64,000 nt of DNA, taken from Planctomycetota bacterium (lineage in GTDB: Bacteria > Planctomycetota > UBA8742 > UBA2392). The notes under the pieces were generated by a model that did no database searches, was not told the origin of the DNA, and worked only from the letters and a program-made list of their open reading frames with translations. This document shows positions 17,761 through 25,463 of the stretch, piece after piece. Position 1 is the stretch's first letter; each line of letters opens with the position of its first letter. Position numbers and translations under genes: made by a program. The DNA is taken from positions 744,001-808,000 of the forward strand of contig JADJRK010000001.1 in assembly GCA_016712285.1 (NCBI GenBank), written 5' to 3'.

Positions 17761-19263
17761 TCAACCGCCGTTGGCAAGCCGAATCGCGTCATCCGGCTTC
17801 ATGGCGATGCGGAAGCCCCGGGGCATGTTGCCACGGCTGAAGGCATCGCTGCTGCGGCGGTGGTACGCCGGGTAGGCTTCATCATCCTGGCAGTTCGTGC
17901 CACGCTCAGCGCGGCGGCCGCGTTCGCCCCCGCGGTTGTAGGGGTTGGCTTCAGACCAGTCCGGTCGCTCCAAGTAGACGTCGGCGCACCACTCGCTGAC
18001 GTTGCCCGCGAGATCATGGTGCCCGTAGGGGCCTTTGCCATTGTCGAACGACTTGGTGGCCACGACGCGCCAGCGGTTGATGTTCGCAAATGGCGTGGTT
18101 ACGCGCGTTACGCCGTCCACAGTGAAGTTCATGCTCCATTCAGCTTCGTCGCCCCACGGGTACTTGCCGCCCTTGTCGCCACGGGCAGCCTTTTCCCACT
18201 GGGCCTCGGTGGGCAGCGACCCGCCGAAGAAGCGCGCGCAGGCGTCGGCTTCGTACCATGAGATGCCCAACACGGGCATTTCGGCGCCGCGCAATTTGTG
18301 GTCGTCCGAGCGTGCCACTGTGCCCATGATTGGCTTTTCAAGGTCGCCGTCAGCCCATGCAACAATGGTGATCCAGAAGTTGTCTCCGAGGTCCGACAGG
18401 CTGATGCGTCCCGACGCGTCTGTGGTGTGCAGCAACCGTGCGGCCTTGACCCTGTCCAGCAGGCCGGGGTCGGCGCCGCTTACGTCTTGCCACTGGTTGG
18501 CGATGTCCTTGATGCGCACGGCCCCGTTGGTTCGGTCCACCTGCAGCCAATTCTTCCAGTCCGTGTTTCCGGTCTCGGGCAGGACCAGCACCTTGCAGCC
18601 CGAGACTCCGGTACTGTGGTCGGCCGTAAGCACTTCAAGCGTCACTTCGCGGCGCGGCGACGCGAGCGCCCATAGGCGCAACGGCTCGTGCAGCGCCCGC
18701 CAGCCGACATAGAAGCTGCCGCGGATCGAGCGGCCTTCGCCGATGAACTTGAATCCCTCCTCCGACCAATAGCGGCCGGACTCGTATCCGCGGTCAATCA
18801 CGAACGAATAGTACTGTTCGTTCGTCACCTCGGATTCAGACAGGTAGTAATCGTCAAGCCACACCCAGCGCTTGGGCATGTTCGAGCGCACACCGTCGTT
18901 CTCGCCCATGATGTACCAGCCCTGCGGCACCAGCAGCATCGGCAGCTCAACGATCTCTTTGCCCGCCTTGCGCTGGATTGTCAGGCGCTTGGGCAGCGGC
19001 GTATCGTGAGGCTTCTGGTACTTCACGGGGTCAGGGCGCGTCGGATCAAACGGTTTGACGTCGGGTCCCTCGCCGCCGTCCGTGCGCGGGCCACCGTCGC
19101 TGCTTGGTCGATGGATGGCTTCGCGGTTGTCGTCGGTCTGTCCCAGCAGCATGTCGCGCACGCCAAACAGGTTGCGCTGAAACAGCAACAGCGCCGCAAT
19201 CGCGATCATCAGGACGACACCGATGCCGACGTACTTGCCGGTTCCTGTGCTGGGGTCTGACAT
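17761..19263 (-). CDS. Membrane-anchored FGE-sulfatase-type protein with inserted domain
   Basis: The protein is 500 residues. A single N-terminal membrane helix (about 11-28) is followed by a disordered charged linker and then an FGE-sulfatase (SUMF1) fold. The fold is split. The first half (VPQGWYIMGE, EVTNEQYYSF) ends near 170, and the second half (LGISWYEADACARFFGGSLPTEAQWEKAARG, GPYGHHDLAGNVSEW, GFRIAM) begins near 330. The stretch between holds about 150 residues, including EVTLEVLTADHSTGVSG and TTDASGRISL, which look like a CarboxypepD_reg/Cna-B-type beta-sandwich. I see no typical FGE CxxxC near the C-terminus, so a binding role is more likely than a sulfatase-activating one. Confidence 0.8.
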   Translation of the reverse strand: MSDPSTGTGKYVGIGVVLMIAIAALLLFQRNLFGVRDMLLGQTDDNREAIHRPSSDGGPRTDGGEGPDVKPFDPTRPDPVKYQKPHDTPLPKRLTIQRKAGKEIVELPMLLVPQGWYIMGENDGVRSNMPKRWVWLDDYYLSESEVTNEQYYSFVIDRGYESGRYWSEEGFKFIGEGRSIRGSFYVGWRALHEPLRLWALASPRREVTLEVLTADHSTGVSGCKVLVLPETGNTDWKNWLQVDRTNGAVRIKDIANQWQDVSGADPGLLDRVKAARLLHTTDASGRISLSDLGDNFWITIVAWADGDLEKPIMGTVARSDDHKLRGAEMPVLGISWYEADACARFFGGSLPTEAQWEKAARGDKGGKYPWGDEAEWSMNFTVDGVTRVTTPFANINRWRVVATKSFDNGKGPYGHHDLAGNVSEWCADVYLERPDWSEANPYNRGGERGRRAERGTNCQDDEAYPAYHRRSSDAFSRGNMPRGFRIAMKPDDAIRLANGG

Positions 19264-19303
19264 CCGCGGTTGCCTCCTCCTGCACCAGTATAGGAAACGG
19301 AAA

Positions 19304-19331
19304 GGGGACAGGCACCTGTGGTACCTGCCCC
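19304..19331 (-). terminator. Likely terminator after gspF-like gene
   Basis: On the minus strand GGGGCAGGTACC pairs imperfectly with GTGCCTGTCCCC around a short ACAG loop and is followed by CCTTTCC. It lies 33 bp past the GspF-family stop. The mismatches and weak T run lower confidence. Confidence 0.45.
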
Positions 19332-19363
19332 CATTGCCACAATTCGCTTTTGTTACGCCGCGG

Positions 19364-20635
19364 TTACGCGTTGCCGATGGCGTCGATCAAACCTACCAGT
19401 GGCAAGAACAGTGCAATTACGATGAAACCAATTGCCCCACCCATGAACACGATCAGGATTGGCTCCAGAATGCTGACCAACGACTCGACCGCGATGTCCA
19501 CATAGGTATCGAATGTGTCGGCGACCTTGAGCAGCATCTTGTCCAGTTCACCGGTCTCTTCGCCAACGTCGATCATGTTTACGACGATGTCGTCAAACAG
19601 GCCGGTTTCAGACAGCGGGCCGGCGATGGTTTCGCCTTCTTTGATCGAGCTTGCGACCTTGTCGATGGCTTCGCCCAGGATGACGTTGCCGATGGCGTTC
19701 TTGCAGATGTTCAGCGCTTCGAGAATCGGCACGCCAGCCGTCACCAGTGTGCCCAGCGTACGCGTGAAGCGCGCAGTGACTGCCTTCTTGATGATCGGGC
19801 CGAAGATCGGCAGTTTCAGTTTCAGCGTGTCGATCACGCGTTCGCCGCCGGGTGTGCGGCCCCATGCCATCAGGCCAAAGCCCGCAGCCACGATGAGCGC
19901 GGCAAAGATGATGCCGTAAATGCTGGCCACACCCTCGGACAGGAAAATCAGGATGCGGGTCATGATGTGAAGCTCAAGGCCCTGTTCCTCGAACATCTTT
20001 TTGAAAGCCGGAATCACGAAAATCATGATGCCGGTAAGAATCATCACGGCGACCGACATGACGATGATCGGATAGATCATCGCGCCCACGACCTTCTTCT
20101 TCAGGCGCTGGGCCTTTTCCATGAAGTCGGCAAGGCGCTGCAAAATCGTGTCAAGAATACCGCCCGCTTCGCCGGCCTTGATCATGTTGACGAACAACCG
20201 GTCAAACGTGCGCGGGTGCATCGCGAATGCTTCAGACAGGCTGGAGCCCTGCTCAACGCTTTCGCTGACGTCTTCCAGGATGGCCTTGAACGGCCCGGGT
20301 TTCTGCTGCTTGGCGAGTACCTTCAGGCTTCGTACCACGGGCAGGCCGGCGTCAATAAGCACCGCCATCTGCGCCGTGAAGTCGGTAAGTTGCTGGGCTG
20401 AAGCGCGGCCCTTGATCTTGCCGTCTTTGGAACGCGCAGCCGGCTTGTCGGCTGCCGGGCCGCTGGTGCCACCGCCGCCTGATTTCTTGGCGGACTCGGC
20501 TCGTTGCGCGACTTTCGTGGGCTTCAGGCCGGCATTGCGAATCTCGAGAATCGCCTGGTTGCGATTGGCGGCTTCGAGTTCGCCCGTTTCTTTCTGGCCC
20601 TGGGCGTTGATCGCTTCGTAGGCGAAGATTGGCAT
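19364..20635 (-). CDS. Type II secretion / type IV pilus platform protein (GspF/PilC family)
   Basis: The protein is 423 residues from the ATG at 20635. It opens MPIFAYEAINAQGQ like PilC/GspF, has a Lys/Gly-rich linker (about 50-75), then two T2SSF domains with LIDAGLPVVRSLKVL and LVTAGVPILEALNI. Three membrane helices are present, including IIVMSVAVMILTGIMIFVIP and a C-terminal LIVFMGGAIGFIVIALFLP. It is the inner-membrane core on which pilins assemble. No pilin or secretion ATPase lies beside it here; the PilM/GspL-like pair is about 10 kb away. Confidence 0.93.
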   Translation of the reverse strand: MPIFAYEAINAQGQKETGELEAANRNQAILEIRNAGLKPTKVAQRAESAKKSGGGGTSGPAADKPAARSKDGKIKGRASAQQLTDFTAQMAVLIDAGLPVVRSLKVLAKQQKPGPFKAILEDVSESVEQGSSLSEAFAMHPRTFDRLFVNMIKAGEAGGILDTILQRLADFMEKAQRLKKKVVGAMIYPIIVMSVAVMILTGIMIFVIPAFKKMFEEQGLELHIMTRILIFLSEGVASIYGIIFAALIVAAGFGLMAWGRTPGGERVIDTLKLKLPIFGPIIKKAVTARFTRTLGTLVTAGVPILEALNICKNAIGNVILGEAIDKVASSIKEGETIAGPLSETGLFDDIVVNMIDVGEETGELDKMLLKVADTFDTYVDIAVESLVSILEPILIVFMGGAIGFIVIALFLPLVGLIDAIGNA

Positions 20636-20837
20636 TCTGCCGTGCCTCCCCTCGGGGATTTCAGACCGAGCGGCACGCATATACGTGCTCACCCAACTGG
20701 GGAACGGGGGGCGTTCGTCCCAAAAAATGCAACTCGCCTAAGTGTACGCCCCGCACCGGCCATTGCAAGCGAGACGTGCAGTTGTAAACCCGACCGCTGA
20801 CGCAGGAATCAGTTCGACCCGGGCAGGAACGCACCCT

Positions 20838-21284
20838 ATGGATATCTCCGGCATGCTTCATCCTGAGCGGGTCATCATGGAGCTCAAGAGCACCTCTAAG
20901 CGCGACGCCCTGATCGAAATCGTGGAAGACCTGGGCAAATCGGACGCGGTTACCAACGTCGATGCCCTGAAAGCTGCCATTCTTGAGCGTGAAGAGATCA
21001 TGTCGACCGGCGTCGGCCTGACCATTGCCGTGCCGCATGCCAAATTGGCCAGCGTGAAGGCCTTTACGCTGGGGATTGCCCGCAGCGCAAAAGGCATCGA
21101 CTACGACAGCCTGGATGGCCAGCCGGTAAAGATCATCGTCACGATTGCCGCGCCCGACAACGACCAGAACACGTACCTGCGGGTGCTTGCGGCGGTGATG
21201 CACGTCCTGCGGGATGAGGGCAAGCGCGCCGGCATTCTCGCGGCCGCCACGCCCGCCGACGTGATCAGCGTGTTCAAGGCCTAA
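20838..21284 (+). CDS. PTS IIA-type phosphotransfer protein (PtsN/EIIA-Fru family)
   Basis: The protein is 148 residues from the ATG at 20838. The EIIA type 2 active-site His is in GVGLTIAVPHAKL (about residue 67), as in nitrogen-PTS EIIA and fructose EIIA. It lacks fused HPr or EIIB domains, so it is more likely a regulatory PtsN-like phosphocarrier than a sugar permease part. It is divergent from the gspF-like gene, and its 3' end overlaps the minus-strand TPR gene by 11 bp. Confidence 0.88.
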   Translation: MDISGMLHPERVIMELKSTSKRDALIEIVEDLGKSDAVTNVDALKAAILEREEIMSTGVGLTIAVPHAKLASVKAFTLGIARSAKGIDYDSLDGQPVKIIVTIAAPDNDQNTYLRVLAAVMHVLRDEGKRAGILAAATPADVISVFKA

Positions 21285-22842
21285 AGCCCGTTTCGGCGCA
21301 TGCCTTTCGCCAGGACTGCACCACGCCCTGCCGAATGTTCGGACTCAGTTGATCCAGCGATTCCTCGATACCACGCCACTCCGAGGCGGCCGGTTCGCTC
21401 TGCCCCGAAAGTAGCAGGATTGCAGCCCGTGTGCCCCGCTGCATGGTGACCTGTACTGGGTCGCCGATGCGCTGCATCAGCAGTAACGCCTCATCGATCG
21501 TGGCCAGGGCGGCGCTGTGCAGCCCAGCGCGCTGCTGCGCGCCGGCCAGGTTGTGCAGCGAATTGCTGAGAGACGGTGCGTCGCCGACTTTGCGTGATAG
21601 CTCAATCCCCTGGTTGAACAACTCGATGGCCTCATCAACCCGGTCCTGGTCCAAACGCACGCTGCCCAGCCCCGCCAGCGCCATGCCAAGGGGGCGGGTC
21701 TCGCCGGCCCGTTTCAGCCGACCAATCGCCTCTTCGTAAAAAGGCTCGGCCGCTTCGGGTGATTCGAGTTCCCGCGCGACCACCGCCAGCTGAAAGAGGG
21801 CGTAGCCTTCCATTCCTACCGCCCCGATTTCGCGCATGATATCGCGAGCGCGCAGGTAAAGGCCCCGCGCGACTTCAAAGTTCCCCGCCACGCGGTGCAA
21901 GTTGCCGAGGTTGCTGCTGTTCAGACCCTCATGAAACCGGTCGCCGACCTGGCGGTGTATTTCGATGGCCTGACCGAAGAGCCTCTCTGCTTCTTCGGCA
22001 CGGCCCGACATTCGCAGCACGGATGCAAGATTGCCCAGCACAACACCTTCCGACACGCGATGGCCCGTGCGGCGGTGAATCTCGAGGGCTTGGCGATTCA
22101 ACGCTTCAGCCGTTGTGAGGTCGCCTTTGACATACAGCGCGGCCGCAAGGTTCGAAGTTGCGTCACCCAGGGCCCCAAGCAGGCCGGCGGCTTCGCTCAG
22201 TTCGCGGCTGCGAGCGTATGCGGCCTCGCTGTCCGCGGGTCGGCCAAGGCGTGAGAACAAGAGGCCCGTTTCGTTCCATGCGTAGGCCACCTGTTCGACG
22301 TCGCCGGATGCCTCGGCGTCGGCCAGTGCCTGCTTCAACCATGGCAGACCCGCCTCGGCGTTGCCGGTGTGTCCGCACATGCGCCCCAGCAGTGCTGCGG
22401 CTTTGGACCGTTGCTTGTCGCCTGGCGGCAGCCCATCGATTGCAAGGCGCGCCTGTTGCATGGCGTGATCAAATCGGCCCATCAGGCGCAGTTTGTCGCA
22501 CAAGCGTACGTGATAGTGAGCCGCGGCAGGGCCCTCGCTGATCTCGATCAATCGCAGCAAGTGTTCAGTTTCTTCCTGGTTGCGCCAGCGGATGGCGGCC
22601 ATAGTCGCGGCAAGCTGGCGATGACGTTGCTCGGCGTGCAGGTTACCGGCAAGGCGGGCGTGCTCGGCCATTTCGGCACAGCAATCGGCCGCCGACAATG
22701 CGGGCGATTCGCCGCCGCTGAGTGTCTCCAGAATCGCCAAAGCGCTGGCGTGCAGCCGTTCACGGTCGCCCGGCATCTGCAGGGTGTATGCCGCATCGCG
22801 CAGCAGCGCGTGTCGAAACAGGTAGGCAAGTTCCGCGTGCAT
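21274..22842 (-). CDS. TPR protein, apparent C-terminal half of an ATPase-TPR regulator
   Basis: The protein is 522 residues. The first about 40 residues (AYLFRHALLRDAAYTLQMP, then RERLHASALAILE) match the end of the STAND/AAA ATPase region found in adenylate-cyclase, kinase and LuxR-type regulators. The rest is a long array of TPR-like repeats with recurrent EALNRQALEIHRRTGHR and EAERLFGQAIEIHRQVGDR units. The ATPase module that should precede it is missing, because the upstream base is taken by a VOC gene whose stop lies 7 bp before this start. It looks like a 5'-truncated gene or a stand-alone TPR derivative; whether it is functional is unclear. Confidence 0.65.
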   Translation of the reverse strand: MHAELAYLFRHALLRDAAYTLQMPGDRERLHASALAILETLSGGESPALSAADCCAEMAEHARLAGNLHAEQRHRQLAATMAAIRWRNQEETEHLLRLIEISEGPAAAHYHVRLCDKLRLMGRFDHAMQQARLAIDGLPPGDKQRSKAAALLGRMCGHTGNAEAGLPWLKQALADAEASGDVEQVAYAWNETGLLFSRLGRPADSEAAYARSRELSEAAGLLGALGDATSNLAAALYVKGDLTTAEALNRQALEIHRRTGHRVSEGVVLGNLASVLRMSGRAEEAERLFGQAIEIHRQVGDRFHEGLNSSNLGNLHRVAGNFEVARGLYLRARDIMREIGAVGMEGYALFQLAVVARELESPEAAEPFYEEAIGRLKRAGETRPLGMALAGLGSVRLDQDRVDEAIELFNQGIELSRKVGDAPSLSNSLHNLAGAQQRAGLHSAALATIDEALLLMQRIGDPVQVTMQRGTRAAILLLSGQSEPAASEWRGIEESLDQLSPNIRQGVVQSWRKACAETGFRP

Positions 22843-22849
22843 GCAGGGT

Positions 22850-23200
22850 TCAGCCTGCCTGTATCCCGATGGCGTTGCCCTCGGAATCCCAGAATGTTGC
22901 GAACTTGGTCGGGCCTTCCTGCTGCAGCTTGCCCACCTTGATGCCCTTGGCCTGAAGTGTGGCGAGCGTGTCCTCGACGCTGGATACCTTGAAGTAGGGC
23001 ATCGGGCCGAAGCCCACGTCTTTGCCTTGGGCGCTGCTTGGGTGCAGGGCGACGTTTACGCCCGCCGACTCAAGCCGCAGCGAGGCATAGTGCGGCGCCG
23101 CGCTGAACAGCACTGTGCAACCAAGCGTATCGGTGTACCAGCGCATGGCCCGGTCGAAGTCGTTGACGAACATCATCACGTGGCTGAATCCGCTGAACAT
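22850..23200 (-). CDS. VOC-family (glyoxalase-like) protein
   Basis: This 116-residue single-domain protein is of the vicinal-oxygen-chelate fold. The N-terminus SHVMMFVNDFDRAMRWYTDTLGC and the C-terminal GNAIGIQAG are typical of glyoxalase I / bleomycin-resistance relatives. The SHVMM His and a C-terminal Glu (DSEGNAIG) are the usual metal ligands. Substrate unknown. An AGGAG site precedes the ATG. It sits 10 bp after the PNP gene stop, likely in one operon with it. Confidence 0.85.
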   Translation of the reverse strand: MFSGFSHVMMFVNDFDRAMRWYTDTLGCTVLFSAAPHYASLRLESAGVNVALHPSSAQGKDVGFGPMPYFKVSSVEDTLATLQAKGIKVGKLQQEGPTKFATFWDSEGNAIGIQAG

Positions 23201-23210
23201 GGGTCGCTCC

Positions 23211-24044
23211 TCAGGCCAGTGTCCCGACCATCTGCTTGACCAGCTTGGTCAGCTTGGGTTCGGCTGCGCTGGCGGTCTTGATGATGGTGTCAATGTCGGC
23301 TTCCTCAAGCGTTTCGGGGATGCACAGGTCGGTCACGATACTGAACGCCACGACACGCATGCCCACATGCCGCGCGGCAACGACTTCGGGCAGGGTGCTC
23401 ATGCCGACAACGTCGGCGCCCAGGTTGCGCAACATGCGATACTCGGCGCGCGTCTCAAGGTTCGGGCCAGTGACCATCACGTACACGCCCTCGCGCAGCG
23501 ACAGGCCGGTGGCCTTGGCGGCTGCGTGGGCAGACTCGATCAACTTGCGGTCGTAGGGGCGGCTCATGTCCGGAAAGCGTGGGCCGACTGCTTCGTCGTT
23601 GGGCCCGACCAGCGGGTTCGCGCCTACCAGCCCGGGCAGATTGATGTGGTCTTCGATCACCATCAGGTCGCCCAGCGCCCAGGCCGCGTTCAAGCCGCCG
23701 GCGGCGTTGCTGAGCACCAGAACCTCACACCCCAGCGCATGCAGAAGGCGCACTGGGTACACGATATCGCTCAGGCGGTGCCCCTCGTAATAGTGCAGCC
23801 GGCCTTCCAGCACGTACACGGGCGTGCCGTTCAACGTGCCGGCCACGAGTTCGCCGCTGTGGCTTTGCACGCTGGCGCTTGCCATGTGCGGAATCTGCGA
23901 AAACGGCATGCGCAACTCGGCTTGCACTTCTTTGCCAAGGGCGCCGAGGCCGGTGCCCAGGACGATGCCGACCCTGGCTTTGACTTTGGTGCGTTCACGG
24001 ATGGCGCGCACAGACTCCTGCAAGTGCTGCTGAAGAATGCTCAT
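23211..24044 (-). CDS. punA: Purine nucleoside phosphorylase (trimeric, inosine/guanosine type)
   Basis: This 277-residue enzyme splits purine nucleosides with phosphate to free base and ribose-1-phosphate. It has the phosphate-binding GIVLGTGLGAL (about 26-36), the LEGRLHYYEGH segment, VLSNAAGGLN and the base-binding GPNLETRAEYRML and FSIVTDLCIPE. These mark the low-molecular-weight trimeric PNP family rather than hexameric DeoD. It heads a minus-strand group with VOC and the TPR protein. Confidence 0.93.
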   Translation of the reverse strand: MSILQQHLQESVRAIRERTKVKARVGIVLGTGLGALGKEVQAELRMPFSQIPHMASASVQSHSGELVAGTLNGTPVYVLEGRLHYYEGHRLSDIVYPVRLLHALGCEVLVLSNAAGGLNAAWALGDLMVIEDHINLPGLVGANPLVGPNDEAVGPRFPDMSRPYDRKLIESAHAAAKATGLSLREGVYVMVTGPNLETRAEYRMLRNLGADVVGMSTLPEVVAARHVGMRVVAFSIVTDLCIPETLEEADIDTIIKTASAAEPKLTKLVKQMVGTLA

Positions 24045-24069
24045 GGTTGTCTAGCTCCGGGCTTTGCGG

Positions 24070-24372
24070 CTATTCAGAGTGTGTTTTCAGTCGGGCCCGT
24101 ACGATTACCTCGTCGAGGCCCGCAATCTTGACCCGCTTATCCTGACTGCCGTGGCCCGAGACAAGTTCAATCTGGCGTTGTGGGATGTTCAGCGTTTCGG
24201 CCAGCAACGCCAGCACGCCTTCATTGGCTCGGCCCTTTTCGGGCGGCTCGGTGACTGACAGCTTCAGGGCGCCGCCATGGACGCCCTTGATCATGGCTTT
24301 GCGGGCGCCGGGGGCCACGCGCAACCGCAACAGCAGGGCGCCGTCGCGGCACTCGATCTCGAGGTCATCCAC
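24070..24372 (-). CDS. DUF167 (YggU-family) protein
   Basis: This 100-residue protein has the DUF167 core: LRVAPGARK, then LKLSVTEPPEKGRANEGVLALLAETLNIPQRQIELVSGHGSQDKRVKI. The PPEKGRAN motif and GHxSxxK are the family signature. Function is unknown. The start is GTG, overlapping the upstream gene stop by one base (TAGTG), so it is translationally coupled to the 24.4-25.5 kb gene. Confidence 0.9.
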   Translation of the reverse strand: MDDLEIECRDGALLLRLRVAPGARKAMIKGVHGGALKLSVTEPPEKGRANEGVLALLAETLNIPQRQIELVSGHGSQDKRVKIAGLDEVIVRARLKTHSE

Positions 24373-25463
24373 TACGATGCCTTCAGCGCTTCCATGATTT
24401 TCATCCAGCCCTCGGCAAGAATCTTGCCCGCAGCCAGCGAAATCCGGCCGCCGGGTGTGTGGTAGGGCTTGGGCTCAAAGAACGCGGGCCACCCGTCCAG
24501 GTGCCCCAGTGCAAGATGGTTCCAGCCCAGTGCCTTGTCGGCAGTTCCGCCCATCACAAGTTCGTCGTGCTGGAAGAACTCGCGGGCGACTTCCAGGGCG
24601 GCACGCTGGGTAAGGTACATCGGCGTGTACTCTTCACTTTTGCCCTCGCGGCCGCCGGTGGCCGAGATCAGCTGTTTCCAACTGTTTACGTTGGCGGGCA
24701 GCTTCCGGACGTTCTGTTGCGCCGTCCACAGGTTGATCCAGTAAATGCGGCCGTTGAGAAGCCATGAAGTCATCTGCTGGGGCAGGTTCTCGCCATTTTC
24801 AATCTTCTTCTTGTCGATGGCTTTGCGCGCCTCCTGCACAATTTTGTCGCCATCGCGATAGGCTTTGTCCCATGCGGCCAGCATCTGCTCTTCGGTGTCG
24901 AACTCTTTCCAGAAGTCCATGACCACGGCAATCATGCGCAGGTAGTAGCCGCGGCCGGCTTTGATTTCGTTGATCAGGTTCCTGCACTCACGCGATGGCG
25001 CCTCGTCTTCCTTCTTGACCGAGCTGCCAATCGCCTTGAAGCGCTTGTCGGCCTCTTTGTAGCGGCCCATTCGCAACAGGATCGACGCCTCGATGTAATC
25101 GCGCACAGAGACGTGCAGCGTTGATGTGTGCCGTTCCGATGCTTCCCAGATTGCCTTTTCGTCCTTTGCGTACTCGGCAATAAGCTCATTAAAGCGGCGC
25201 AACGCCTTGTCGCCGTCTACGGTCTTGGCAGGCGCAACCGGCTTGTCCGGTGTTTCAACTTCTTCGGGGGTGTCGTCCCTGCCGCTCTGGATGCGGCGCT
25301 GGACTTCCTCTTTCTCAATGCGCGGGAAGATCTGGGAAGCCACTGGTGCCGCGAACCACACCAGGCCGAGCAGCACGGCAATGCAGGTCGCGCTGCGGGG
25401 TGCGCGGGCACGCTTGCATGGCGCATTCTTGCTTACGCTCTTCACGTGGGCATCCTTGTTCAA
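24372..25463 (-). CDS. Secreted or membrane-anchored helical protein of unknown function
   Basis: The protein is 363 residues from a TTG that overlaps the upstream regulator stop (TTGA). A positively charged N-terminus with one hydrophobic helix (about 28-43, CIAVLLGLVWFAAPVAS) suggests export or anchoring. A Glu/Asp/Pro-rich linker precedes a mostly helical domain rich in Trp and Tyr. I do not recognise the family. Its coupling to the FHA-sigma-54 activator suggests joint expression. Confidence 0.65.
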   Translation of the reverse strand: MNKDAHVKSVSKNAPCKRARAPRSATCIAVLLGLVWFAAPVASQIFPRIEKEEVQRRIQSGRDDTPEEVETPDKPVAPAKTVDGDKALRRFNELIAEYAKDEKAIWEASERHTSTLHVSVRDYIEASILLRMGRYKEADKRFKAIGSSVKKEDEAPSRECRNLINEIKAGRGYYLRMIAVVMDFWKEFDTEEQMLAAWDKAYRDGDKIVQEARKAIDKKKIENGENLPQQMTSWLLNGRIYWINLWTAQQNVRKLPANVNSWKQLISATGGREGKSEEYTPMYLTQRAALEVAREFFQHDELVMGGTADKALGWNHLALGHLDGWPAFFEPKPYHTPGGRISLAAGKILAEGWMKIMEALKAS

